Shown here: positions 1-7,999 of the stretch, in pieces
Position numbering within the stretch: the stretch's first letter is position 1
How the letters are laid out: each line of letters opens with the position of its first letter
Assembly (NCBI RefSeq): GCF_030766935.1
Contig: NZ_JASERL010000013.1
Location: forward strand, 62,001-126,000
Length of the DNA: 64,000 nt
Source of the DNA: Streptomyces sp. KL109B
GTDB taxonomy: Bacteria; Actinomycetota; Actinomycetes; Streptomycetales; Streptomycetaceae
Reading direction: 5' to 3'
Notes under the pieces: generated by a model
Database searches by the model: none
What the model was told of the DNA's origin: nothing
The model's input: only the letters and a program-made list of their open reading frames with translations
Program-made: the position numbers and the translations under genes

Positions 1-283
1 CCAGTTCAAGGAGGTCGAGGCGGCCCAGACCCCGCGCTCCCTCAAGGACGTCGACGCCGCGGTGATCAACGGCAACTACGCCATCGGTGCCGACCTCAAC
101 CCCTCCAAGGACGCCCTCGCCCTGGAGTCCACGAAGAACAACGAGTACAACAACCTGCTCGCGGTCAAGGACGGCAACCAGGACGACCCGCGCGTGAAGA
201 AGCTCGCCAAGCTCCTCACCTCGCCCGAGGTCAAGAAGTTCATCGAGGACAAGTACAAGGGCTCGGTGCTGCCCTCCTTCTGA
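1..283 (+). CDS. MetQ/NlpA-family substrate-binding lipoprotein, C-terminal part only
   Basis: The first 283 bases hold the last 93 or so codons of a gene whose start lies outside the window; the open frame runs from base 2 to the TGA at 281. The visible part includes an N-G-N-Y-A stretch, a run ending L-L-A-V-K-D-G-N, and a final helix with L-T-S-P-E-V-K-K-F-I, all typical of the C-terminal lobe of NlpA/MetQ proteins that deliver D/L-methionine to the MetNI importer at the outside of the membrane. As the family operon order is usually metN-metI-metQ, the transporter genes are probably just upstream. The family call is good; the exact substrate is inferred. Confidence 0.85.
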   Translation, partial: QFKEVEAAQTPRSLKDVDAAVINGNYAIGADLNPSKDALALESTKNNEYNNLLAVKDGNQDDPRVKKLAKLLTSPEVKKFIEDKYKGSVLPSF

Positions 284-349
284 CGCGCCAGAAGACGCGT
301 CAGGAGACGCGTCCGATCCGTCTCCGACGGGTCCGATCCGTGCCCTTTC

Positions 350-385
350 ATGGGGGCCGCTCCCGGCAACAGGGGCGGCCCCCAT
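350..385 (+). terminator. Hairpin terminator after the MetQ-like gene
   Basis: A near-perfect inverted repeat: ATGGGGGCCGC at 350-360 pairs with GCGGCCCCCAT at 375-385, separated by a short loop. It lies 67 nt past the stop codon and has no U-tract, which is usual for Streptomyces. Confidence 0.75.
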
Positions 386-486
386 GTGCAGTTACGTGTC
401 TTCATGCTGCATGCTGGGCAGTTCACGAGGCCCGACGCGAAGGTAGAAGGCCAACGAAGGTCACCGAAGGTTATGGAGAGCGGCGC

Positions 487-1125
487 ATGACGAACACCTT
501 CCCCGAGGTCTCCATCAGCACGGAGCGCCTGGTGCTGCGTCCGCTCGACGAGGACGACGTACCGGCGCTCGCGGAGATGATGAACGACGAGCTGGTCACC
601 GCCTGGACCTCGGTGCCGCAGCCGTTCACGGAGGAGGGCGCCCGCACCTGGATCTTCGAGGACGCGCCGCGGGAGCGGGAGGCAGGCACCGGACTCACCC
701 TCGCCGTCGCCGAGTTCCTCACCCAGCGGCTCGTCGGCGTCATCCAGCTCGGCAAGACCAACTGGCACGTGCGGTCCACCGAGCTCTCGTACATCGTCGC
801 CCCCTGGGCGCGCGGCGAGGGCTACGCGTCGGAGGCCGCGCTCGCCACCGCCCAGTGGCTCTTCCGCGACCAGCGCGTGGAGCGCATCGAACTGCGCACG
901 GCCGCCGACAACACCGCGGCCCAGCAGGTCGCCCAGAAGATCGGCTGCATCAGCGAGGGCGTCCTGCGCAACGCGTGCATAGCACGCACCCGCACCGAGG
1001 ACGGCGGCCTCGCCGAGGCCCGCACCGACTTCATCGTGTGGAGCCTGCTGCCCGAGGACCTGGAGGGCGTCACCGAGCAGCTGGCGGAGGCCGGGGGTTT
1101 CACGGCGTTCTCGGACTGGAACTGA
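487..1125 (+). CDS. GNAT-family N-acetyltransferase (RimJ/RimL type)
   Basis: This 212-aa protein opens with the typical RimJ-like signature: I-S-T-E-R-L-V-L-R-P-L near residue 10. It carries the acetyl-CoA binding stretch with the loop R-G-E-G-Y-A-S-E-A around residues 107-115, then the final V-A-Q-K-I-G-C block. RimJ/RimL relatives acetylate N-terminal amines of ribosomal proteins or small amines, but the substrate here cannot be read from the sequence. The ATG at 487 was chosen because GGAGAG lies 6-12 nt before it and because the upstream frame codes nothing family-like. It stands alone between a terminator and cobL. Confidence 0.85.
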   Translation: MTNTFPEVSISTERLVLRPLDEDDVPALAEMMNDELVTAWTSVPQPFTEEGARTWIFEDAPREREAGTGLTLAVAEFLTQRLVGVIQLGKTNWHVRSTELSYIVAPWARGEGYASEAALATAQWLFRDQRVERIELRTAADNTAAQQVAQKIGCISEGVLRNACIARTRTEDGGLAEARTDFIVWSLLPEDLEGVTEQLAEAGGFTAFSDWN

Positions 1126-1246
1126 CCTCACGGGCGGTCGACCCTCCGGGCAGGTACGCTCACGGTGCCCCGACCCGGGCGGCGCCCCCGACCTCCGAGC
1201 CGCATGGGCACGTACGTACCCGAGCACACCCAGGAGACTGACGACG

Positions 1247-2461
1247 ATGGCCGACCGGGTCACGGTGATCGGCTGGGACGGTTCGCCGCTGACGGACGCG
1301 GCCCGCTCAGCACTCGGCGCGGCCACCCTCGTGGCGGGCGCCGCGCACCACCTGGCGCTCCCCGAGGTGCCCGAGCGCGCCGAGCGCATCCGGCTCGGCA
1401 GCGTCGCCCTCGCCGCCCGCCGCATCACGGGCCACCGCGGCACCGCCGTGGTCCTCGCGGACGGCGACCCCGGCTTCTTCGGCGTCGTACGCGTCCTGCG
1501 CGCACCCCAGTACGGCCTTGAGGTCGAGGTCGTCCCCGCCGTCTCCTCCGTCGCCCAGGCCTTCGCCCGCGCGGGCATGCCGTGGGACGACGCGCAGGTG
1601 GTCGTCGCACACCGCCGCACCCTGCGACGCGCGGTGAATGTGTGCCGCGCCCACACCAAGGTCGCCGTTCTTACGTCACCGGGCGCCGGGCCCGCCGAAC
1701 TCGGCCTGCTCCTGGAGGGCGTCCACCGCACCTTCGTCATCTGCGAGGAACTCGGCACCGACCGCGAACAGGTCACCGTCGTCACCTCAGACAAGGCCGC
1801 CGACCACGCGTGGCGCGACCCCAACGTCGTCATCGTCATCGGAGGCCCCGTCACCGGCGCCCCGGAGAACGGCAACTGGCGGGCCGGCGGCGACCCCGAC
1901 GTCGGCCCGCGCGGCTGGGCACTGCCGACGCAGGAGTACGCGGGCCCCTTCGGCGAGGGCGAGACGCGGCAACTGCGCTCCGCCCAACTCGCCCGCCTCG
2001 GCCCGCGCATGGGCGACCTCGTGTGGGACATCGGCTGCGGCAGCGGCGCGTTCACGGCGGAGGCCGGGCGGTTCGGCGCCGCCGTCATCGCCGTCGACCT
2101 GGACGCCGACGCCTGCGCCCGCACCCTCGCCGTCGCCCGCCGCTTCGGCGTCCAGGTCCAGATCGTGCACGGCACGGCGCCGCACGTCCTCGAAGACCTC
2201 CCGGAGCCCGATGTCGTACGCGTCGGGGGCGGGGGAGCGGCCGTCGTCTCGGCCGTCGCCGACCGGCGCCCCGCGCGCATCGTCACGCACGCCGCGACAC
2301 GCGATGCCGCCGAACTCATCGGCAGGGACCTGACGGAGCACGGATACGACGTCGAGTGCGCCCTCCTGCAATCCGTCGAACTGGACACTCGCGCCTGGAC
2401 GGAGAAGGAGCGGACCGTCGGCTTCCTGCTCTCCGGGCGCCTGCCCGTACGCCACCCGTGA
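1247..2461 (+). CDS. cobL: Bifunctional precorrin-6Y C5,15-methyltransferase (decarboxylating), CbiE-CbiT fusion
   Basis: A 404-aa cytoplasmic enzyme of cobalamin ring synthesis. Residues about 5-205 form the CbiE tetrapyrrole methylase domain (V-T-V-I-G-W-D-G at the start and A-D-G-D-P-G-F-F in the middle). Residues about 235-400 form the CbiT domain, a Rossmann methyltransferase with the SAM motif D-I-G-C-G-S-G at 261-267 and a following V-D-L-D. Together they methylate C5 and C15 and decarboxylate the acetate side chain, as CobL does in the aerobic route. The ATG at 1247 follows an AGGAGA box. The next gene is the BluB-CobT fusion and then cysG, so three steps of corrinoid synthesis are clustered. 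No cobalamin riboswitch was found upstream. Confidence 0.92.
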   Translation: MADRVTVIGWDGSPLTDAARSALGAATLVAGAAHHLALPEVPERAERIRLGSVALAARRITGHRGTAVVLADGDPGFFGVVRVLRAPQYGLEVEVVPAVSSVAQAFARAGMPWDDAQVVVAHRRTLRRAVNVCRAHTKVAVLTSPGAGPAELGLLLEGVHRTFVICEELGTDREQVTVVTSDKAADHAWRDPNVVIVIGGPVTGAPENGNWRAGGDPDVGPRGWALPTQEYAGPFGEGETRQLRSAQLARLGPRMGDLVWDIGCGSGAFTAEAGRFGAAVIAVDLDADACARTLAVARRFGVQVQIVHGTAPHVLEDLPEPDVVRVGGGGAAVVSAVADRRPARIVTHAATRDAAELIGRDLTEHGYDVECALLQSVELDTRAWTEKERTVGFLLSGRLPVRHP

Positions 2462-2833
2462 CCCTGGCGGCGCGCCGCGCGCGGTAGGCTGGCCGATCGT
2501 TGTACCGCACCGGGACGTTCGGCCCTTCGTACGCCAATGTCCCGAAAACGCACCACTCTTGAGGTGCGTGTGGTACGGCAGTGACCGGAGGACGCGCAAC
2601 GTGGCGCAGTCCACAGAAGGCCATGGTCGAACTACGTTCCGTGGCCACGCTCCGACCGGGACAATGCCTGTTGTCCGGGGCGGTTCGTGCCGCGCGGCGC
2701 GCGTGCTCGTTGTTGTTGACGGGCGGTCGACGCGCCGCTCCGGGCAGCGCGGCAGTTTCGGAAAGGCGCTCGCAGTCCCGGCGGACGGCCGGGGGCGGCC
2801 AGGAAGTTCTCATTCGATGGGCGAGGGGTAGGC
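2462..2833. other. 372-bp intergenic region between cobL and bluB-cobT
   Basis: No convincing gene is present. A small hairpin lies at 2548-2569 (ACGCACC, 8-nt loop, GGTGCGT). No B12-box or cobalamin riboswitch core was recognised. A weak AGGGG... purine stretch at 2824-2829 could serve as the ribosome site of the next gene. The length suggests a separate promoter for bluB-cobT. Confidence 0.5.
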
Positions 2834-5800
2834 ATGACCGACACCGGTCAGGTTCCGGGCGGCGAAGGGCTGCCGGAGAACGCAGGCGCGGTGGACCAGC
2901 CGGGCGCTCCCGCCCCCGGCGCGTACACCTTCCTCGACCCCGCCGACGCCACGGCGGAGGAGGACGAGCTCCTCCTGATGCCCGGCTCGCAGGGCGCGTG
3001 GGGCCAGCCGCAGGCACCCCACGCCCAGCAGCAGCCCACGGACCAGAACCACGACTACGGCGCCGAGCAGAGCCACAGCCAGGGCCAGGGCCAGCAGTAC
3101 GCCCAGGCACCGGCCCAGGCACCGGCCCAAGCCCCGGCACAGGCACAGGCCGCAGCCCAGGCGCAGGCCGCAGCCCAGGCGCAGGCCCAGCCGCGCCGCC
3201 CGCTGCACATGGGCCCGGCGGTCCCGGACAGCAACGGCAGCCCGGTCCGCTCGCTCGCCGACCGCGGCCCCGCGCAGCAGACCCCGCCGCACCCGATGCC
3301 GGCCCATCCCCAAGCTCCCGGCTTCGCTCGAGCAGGGGAGGCCCCATCGTCGGGCCCGCCCACCACCGGCCCGGAGTACCTGGACATCCCGCCGCAGGGC
3401 GCCGCACCGTGGGAGCCCGCGCAGGCGCAGCAGCCGGGCCACGACGTGCCGCCGTCGGCGCCCGCAGAAACGGTCGCTCCACAGCCCGACCTGGCGCAGT
3501 ACGCCGAGCAGTACGCAGACCAGTACGGGGATCAGTACGCGGACCAGGGGGCCCACCACCAGCCCTACGCGCAGGCTCAAACGCCCGCGCCCGCCCAGGA
3601 GTTCGCCCAGGTCGCCGCCGAACCGATGCCGGTCGGCGCGTACGCGGGCCAGGCCCCGTACGCCGCCCACGCCGAGCAGGGCCAGGGCGCCACCGACCAC
3701 CCGCAGCAGCCGCTCCAGGCGGACTACGCGCCGCAGGGCTACGCCCAGCAGCCCGCCGCGGACCAGACCCTCGGCCAGTTCGTGCCGGTGGACGGCGTCG
3801 TCCCCACGACCCCGCACCTGGCGCCGACCCCGCCCCAGGCGATGACGGTCCCGCCGCTCCCGGAGGAGCAGGCGACGGAGTCTCCCGAGGAGCGGTCCCC
3901 GGCGGTTCCCGGCCAGCAGGACGTGGGCTACGTGGAGGGCGCTGTCGGCCAGGAGGCCGTCGAACAGCGGCAGGCCGTGGCCGAGCAGCCGGGCACGGAC
4001 GACCCGCAGGGCGTCGCGGAACAGGACGCGACGGCCGACGGGCAGCCCGTTGCCGGTCAGCAGGGTGCGGCAACAGATCAGCAAGACGTCGTTGGGCAGC
4101 AGAGCGTGACGGAAGAGAACGGCGCCCCGGCGCAGCAGGCGGGCATCGACCACGGCCACGGCCACGGCCAGCAGAACGCGGCAGCCCACCCGCAGCCCGC
4201 GCCCGACCAGCACGACACCCCCGCCGCACCGGACCAGAACGCCGCGGCACCGGCCCCCACGGACACCGAGCCGCCCGCCGCCGAACCCATGACGGAGCCG
4301 CTCACGGCCCACCCCGCCCCCGCGGACATCCCGGCCCAGGCCGCCCCCGAGGCCGTACCCGCGACGGACGAGCACGAGCAGCCCGCACAGCACGAGGCCC
4401 CGCAGCCCGCCACTGCCCAGGCGGAACCGGCAGAGCCGACGGAGCCGACGGAGCCGACGGAACCGGCGGAGCCGGTGGACCTGACGGAACCGTCGGAACC
4501 GACGGCACCGGTGGAGTCGGCGGCCCCGGTGGAACCGGCGGAGTCGACGGAGCCGACCGCCTCCGTCCCGGCCCCCCGCGAAGGCGACTCCGGCGCGATC
4601 CCGATGCCCGAGGCCGCCCCGGCCGAGGCCACCGGAACCGCCGAAGCCACCGGAACCGACGACCCCGCCGACCCGACCGACCCGACCGGCCCGGCCGACC
4701 CCGCGGAGCAGACCCTCGCCCCCGCCGAGCTGACCGGCGAACCCGAGCACCTGGCGCCGCAGCCCGAGCCCGTCGCCGACGCACACCCCGCTGACGCGGA
4801 CACGACGCCCGCCGACGGGACGCCGGCCCCCACCGGCGCCCCCGCCCCCGCCTACGACGACACCGAGCGCGAGGCGGTGCTGCGCGTGATGCGCGAGCGC
4901 CGCGACATCCGCAACGGCTTCCGCGGCGACCCGATCCCGCACGAGGTGCTGCTGCGCGTCCTGGAGGCGGCCCACACGGCGCCGTCCGTGGGCCACTCGC
5001 AGCCCTGGGACTTCGTGGTGATCCGCTCCGCGGACACCCGCCGTGCCATGCACGAACTGGCGATGCGCCAGAAGGACGCGTACGCGAAGTCGCTCCCCAA
5101 GGGCCGGGCCAAGCAGTTCAAGGAACTGAAGATCGAGGCGATCCTCGACACCCCGGTGAACATCGTCGTCACCGCCGACCCGACCCGCGGCGGCCGCCAC
5201 ACGCTGGGCCGCCACACGCAGCCGCAGATGGCCCCGTACTCCTCCGCGCTCGCGGTCGAGAACCTGTGGCTGGCGGCCCGCGCCGAGGGCCTCGGCGTCG
5301 GCTGGGTCAGCTTCTTCGACGAGCGCGAAATGGTCCGCTCCCTGGGCCTGCCCGAGCACCTCGAAGTCGTGGCGTACCTCTGCGTCGGCTACGTCGACGA
5401 GTTCCCGGAGGAGCCGGAGCTGATGCAGGCCGGCTGGTCCAAGCGCCGCCCGCTGTCGTGGGTCGTGCACGAGGAGACGTACGGCCGCCGCGCGCTGCCC
5501 GGCGAGGACCCGCACGACCTGCTCGCGGAGACCGTCTCCAACATCCGCCCCCTGGACGCGAAGGCGCTCGGCGAGGCGTGGGAGCGGCAGAAGCGGATGA
5601 CGAAGCCCGCAGGGGCGCTCGGCATGCTGGAGATCATCTCGGCCCAGCTGTCCGGCCTTTCCCGCGTGTGCCCGCCCCCGGTCCCGGAGCCGGCCGCCGT
5701 CGCGATCTTCGCGGGCGACCACGGCGTACACGCGCAGGGCGTCACGCCGTGGCCCCAGGAGGTCACCGGCCAGATGGTGGCGAACTTCCTCGGCGGCGGC

Positions 5801-6568
5801 GCGGTCTGCAACGCGTTCGCGAGCCAGGTCGGCGCCGAGGTCTGCGTCGTCGACGTCGGCGTCGCGTCCGAACTCCCGGCCACGCCCGGCCTGTTGCCCC
5901 GCAAGGTGCGCGCCGGTACGGCCGACATGACGACCGGCCCCGCGCTGACCCGCGAGGAGGTCAAGGAGGCCATCGAGGTCGGCATCGAGACGGCCCGCGA
6001 CCTCGTCGCGGCGGGCAACAAGGCGCTGCTCACCGGCGAGATGGGCATCGCGAACACGACGGCGTCCGCGGCCCTCATCTCGGTCTACACCGAGGTCGAC
6101 CCGGCCGAGGTCACAGGACGCGGCACCGGCATCAACGACGAGACGCACGCCCGCAAGGTCGAGGTCGTCCGCCGCGCCCTCGACGTGCACAAGCCGGACC
6201 CGGCGGACCCGATCGGCGTCCTCTCCGCGGTCGGCGGCCTGGAGCACGCGGCGATGGTGGGCCTCCTCCTCGGCGGCGCGTCGCTGCGCACCCCGGTCGT
6301 CCTTGACGGCGTCAGCGCGGGCGCGGCCGCCCTGGTGGCCCGTGCCATCGCCCCCGAGGTCCTCGCGGCCTGCATCGCGGGCCACCGCAGCGCCGAGCCC
6401 GGCCACGTCGCCGCCCTCAACAAGCTGGGCCTGCGCCCCCTGGTCGACCTCGACCTCCGCCTCGGCGAGGGCACGGGCGCGCTCCTCGCGCTCCCGATCG
6501 TGCAGAGCGCGGCGCGCGCGATGCACGAGGTCGCGACGTTCGACTCGGCGGGCGTCACGGAGAAGTAG
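2834..6568 (+). CDS. BluB-like nitroreductase fused to CobT, with very long disordered N-terminus
   Basis: A 1244-aa protein in three parts. Residues 1 to about 670 are low-complexity, rich in Ala, Pro, Gln, Glu and Thr, with no hydrophobic core. Residues about 674-880 are a flavin nitroreductase domain of the BluB type (R-E-R-R-D-I-R near the start, S-V-G-H-S-Q-P-W-D-F-V-V-I, G-L-G-V-G-W-V-S-F), which cleaves FMNH2 to 5,6-dimethylbenzimidazole (DMB). Residues about 900-1244 are CobT, which joins DMB to nicotinate mononucleotide; the catalytic glutamate is probably E1212 in R-L-G-E-G-T-G-A. The fusion would hand DMB straight from synthase to phosphoribosyltransferase. The long tail is far outside the usual size of either enzyme (about 220 and 350 aa). 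The ATG at 2834 has only a weak ribosome site, so an internal start inside the tail is possible. Position between cobL and cysG supports the role. Confidence 0.9.
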   Translation: MTDTGQVPGGEGLPENAGAVDQPGAPAPGAYTFLDPADATAEEDELLLMPGSQGAWGQPQAPHAQQQPTDQNHDYGAEQSHSQGQGQQYAQAPAQAPAQAPAQAQAAAQAQAAAQAQAQPRRPLHMGPAVPDSNGSPVRSLADRGPAQQTPPHPMPAHPQAPGFARAGEAPSSGPPTTGPEYLDIPPQGAAPWEPAQAQQPGHDVPPSAPAETVAPQPDLAQYAEQYADQYGDQYADQGAHHQPYAQAQTPAPAQEFAQVAAEPMPVGAYAGQAPYAAHAEQGQGATDHPQQPLQADYAPQGYAQQPAADQTLGQFVPVDGVVPTTPHLAPTPPQAMTVPPLPEEQATESPEERSPAVPGQQDVGYVEGAVGQEAVEQRQAVAEQPGTDDPQGVAEQDATADGQPVAGQQGAATDQQDVVGQQSVTEENGAPAQQAGIDHGHGHGQQNAAAHPQPAPDQHDTPAAPDQNAAAPAPTDTEPPAAEPMTEPLTAHPAPADIPAQAAPEAVPATDEHEQPAQHEAPQPATAQAEPAEPTEPTEPTEPAEPVDLTEPSEPTAPVESAAPVEPAESTEPTASVPAPREGDSGAIPMPEAAPAEATGTAEATGTDDPADPTDPTGPADPAEQTLAPAELTGEPEHLAPQPEPVADAHPADADTTPADGTPAPTGAPAPAYDDTEREAVLRVMRERRDIRNGFRGDPIPHEVLLRVLEAAHTAPSVGHSQPWDFVVIRSADTRRAMHELAMRQKDAYAKSLPKGRAKQFKELKIEAILDTPVNIVVTADPTRGGRHTLGRHTQPQMAPYSSALAVENLWLAARAEGLGVGWVSFFDEREMVRSLGLPEHLEVVAYLCVGYVDEFPEEPELMQAGWSKRRPLSWVVHEETYGRRALPGEDPHDLLAETVSNIRPLDAKALGEAWERQKRMTKPAGALGMLEIISAQLSGLSRVCPPPVPEPAAVAIFAGDHGVHAQGVTPWPQEVTGQMVANFLGGGAVCNAFASQVGAEVCVVDVGVASELPATPGLLPRKVRAGTADMTTGPALTREEVKEAIEVGIETARDLVAAGNKALLTGEMGIANTTASAALISVYTEVDPAEVTGRGTGINDETHARKVEVVRRALDVHKPDPADPIGVLSAVGGLEHAAMVGLLLGGASLRTPVVLDGVSAGAAALVARAIAPEVLAACIAGHRSAEPGHVAALNKLGLRPLVDLDLRLGEGTGALLALPIVQSAARAMHEVATFDSAGVTEK
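3079..3190 (+). repeat. Degenerate Gln-Ala / Pro-Ala-Gln coding repeat inside bluB-cobT
   Basis: Short in-frame units of the form CAGGCACCGGCC and CAGGCCGCAGCC repeat about ten times and encode Q-A-P-A and Q-A-A-A blocks of the disordered N-terminus. It looks like expansion by slippage. Confidence 0.8.
3305..3347 (+). repeat. Streptomyces dispersed palindromic repeat inserted in frame in bluB-cobT
   Basis: The core CTCCCGGCTTCGCTCGAGCA is flanked by CCCC on one side and GGGG on the other and can fold as a hairpin (GCTC with GAGC, CCCC with GGGG). I recognise this sequence as one scattered through many Streptomyces genomes, mostly between genes; that is memory, not a search. Here it sits inside the low-complexity coding region and is translated in frame. 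Confidence 0.55.
4423..4558 (+). repeat. Pro-Thr-Glu hexad coding repeat inside bluB-cobT
   Basis: In-frame units close to GAGCCGACG and GAACCGGCG encode runs of E-P-T and E-P-A in the second half of the disordered tail. The strong acidic Pro/Thr composition contrasts with the Gln/Ala repeat nearer the N-terminus. Confidence 0.8.
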
Positions 6569-6575
6569 GCCGATC

Positions 6576-6595
6576 AGGGGCGCGGGGAACTGCGC
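6576..6595 (+). repeat. Short Streptomyces intergenic repeat AGGGGCGCGGGGAACTGCGC
   Basis: This 20-mer directly after bluB-cobT is one I remember occurring very often downstream of genes in Streptomyces genomes, usually next to a terminator, as here. Its function is unknown to me. Confidence 0.5.
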
Positions 6596-6609
6596 AATCT
6601 TTTGGGGGT

Positions 6610-6628
6610 CCGGGGGCGCAGCCCCCGG
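6610..6628 (+). terminator. Hairpin terminator after bluB-cobT
   Basis: CCGGGGGC at 6610-6617 pairs perfectly with GCCCCCGG at 6621-6628 around a GCA loop, 42 nt past the stop codon. Confidence 0.75.
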
Positions 6629-6699
6629 CCTTCGAAACCTCCACGTCACGCCCACGACGTACGCTCACCCACAAACACCCGCACGCCAGAGGACACCGC

Positions 6700-7935
6700 A
6701 TGCCCGCCGCCGACCACCCCGCCTACCCCGTGGGTCTCCGCCTGACCGGCCGCAAGGTCGTCGTCCTCGGCGGCGGCCAGGTAGCCCAGCGCAGGCTCCC
6801 CGCCCTGATCGCCGCGGGCGCGGACATCACCCTGATCTCCCCCTCGGCCACGCCCTCCGTGGAGGCCATGGCCACGGCAGGCGAACTGACCTGGGTCAAG
6901 CGCCGCTACGAGGAGGGCGACCTCGCCGACACCTGGTACGCCCTGGTGGCCACCAGCGACCGGCAGACGAACGACGCCGCCTCCGCCGAGGCCGAGGCGG
7001 GCCGCACCTGGTGCGTCCGCTCCGACGACGCCGACGAGGCCACCGCCTGGACCCCGGCCACCGGCCGCGCCGACGGCGTCACCGTCGCCGTCCTCACGAC
7101 CTCGGCCGCGGACCGCGACCCCCGCCGCACCGCCGCCGTCCGCGACGCGATCGTCGAGTCCCTCCACGACGGCACGGTCACCGTCCAGCGCACCCACAGG
7201 CCCGGTGTCGCGCTCGTCGGCGGCGGCCCCGGCGACCCGGACCTGATCACCGTGCGCGGCCGCCGCCTCCTCGCCGAGGCCGACGTCGTCATCGCCGACC
7301 GGCTCGGCCCGCGCGACCTCCTCGACGAACTCCCGCCGCACGTCGAGGTGATCGACGCCGCGAAGATCCCGTACGGCCGCCAGATGGTCCAGGAGGCCAT
7401 CAACGACGCCCTGATCGAGCACGCCAAGCAGGGCAAGGCCGTGGTCCGCCTCAAGGGCGGCGACCCCTTCGTCTTCGGCCGCGGCATGGAAGAGGCCCAG
7501 GCGCTGGCGGCCGAGGGCATCGAGGTCACGGTCGTCCCCGGCATCTCGTCGTCGATCTCCGTCCCCGGCGCGGCCGGCATCCCGGTCACCCACCGCGGCG
7601 TCGCCCACGAGTTCACCGTGGTCAGCGGCCACGTGGCACCGGACGACGAGCGCTCGCTCGTCGACTGGGAGTCCCTCGCGAAGCTGAAGGGCACGCTCGT
7701 GATCCTCATGGGCGTCGACAAGATCGCAAAGATCGCCGCGGCCCTCGTCTCGTACGGAAAGTCGCCCGACACCCCCGTCGCCCTCGTCCAGGAGGGCACC
7801 ACGGCCGCCCAGCGCCGCGTCGACGCCACCCTCGCGACCGTCGGCGAACGGGCCGTCTCCGAGGGCGTCAAGCCCCCGGCCGTCATCGTGATCGGCGACG
7901 TGGTGCACGAGAACCCGGGCAAGCCACAGAAGTAA
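6700..7935 (+). CDS. cysG: Siroheme synthase / uroporphyrinogen-III C-methyltransferase
   Basis: A 411-aa two-domain enzyme. Residues 1 to about 150 are the precorrin-2 dehydrogenase/ferrochelatase domain with the NAD site G-G-G-Q-V-A at 24-29. From about residue 168 onward is the SUMT domain (V-G-G-G-P-G-D-P-D-L-I-T-V-R-G, later V-V-R-L-K-G-G-D-P-F-V-F-G-R-G and V-P-G-I-S-S). It methylates uroporphyrinogen III at C2 and C7 to precorrin-2, the branch point to cobalamin and siroheme, and can oxidise it and insert iron. The ATG at 6700 follows an AGAGGA box by 6 nt. Placement after cobL and bluB-cobT suggests supply to both cobalamin and assimilatory reductases. Confidence 0.93.
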   Translation: MPAADHPAYPVGLRLTGRKVVVLGGGQVAQRRLPALIAAGADITLISPSATPSVEAMATAGELTWVKRRYEEGDLADTWYALVATSDRQTNDAASAEAEAGRTWCVRSDDADEATAWTPATGRADGVTVAVLTTSAADRDPRRTAAVRDAIVESLHDGTVTVQRTHRPGVALVGGGPGDPDLITVRGRRLLAEADVVIADRLGPRDLLDELPPHVEVIDAAKIPYGRQMVQEAINDALIEHAKQGKAVVRLKGGDPFVFGRGMEEAQALAAEGIEVTVVPGISSSISVPGAAGIPVTHRGVAHEFTVVSGHVAPDDERSLVDWESLAKLKGTLVILMGVDKIAKIAAALVSYGKSPDTPVALVQEGTTAAQRRVDATLATVGERAVSEGVKPPAVIVIGDVVHENPGKPQK

Positions 7936-7999
7936 CCAGCGGTAACAACAAGGCCCCCCAACCGTTGGCACCACACCCAGAACAAGGCAGTATCGACCC

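Noticed and set aside
1126-1246. Possible cobalamin riboswitch before cobL
   Set aside because: No B12 box or matching stem pattern was found here or in 2462-2833.
76-2556. Very long minus-strand frame opposite the first three genes
   Set aside because: High-GC codon bias leaves antisense frames open; the sequence has no family features, and conserved plus-strand genes explain the region.
2581-4794. A long frame with Gly/Gly-Thr collagen-like repeats overlapping bluB-cobT
   Set aside because: It is a shadow of the repetitive coding sequence in another frame; the bluB-cobT frame runs through into two conserved enzyme domains.
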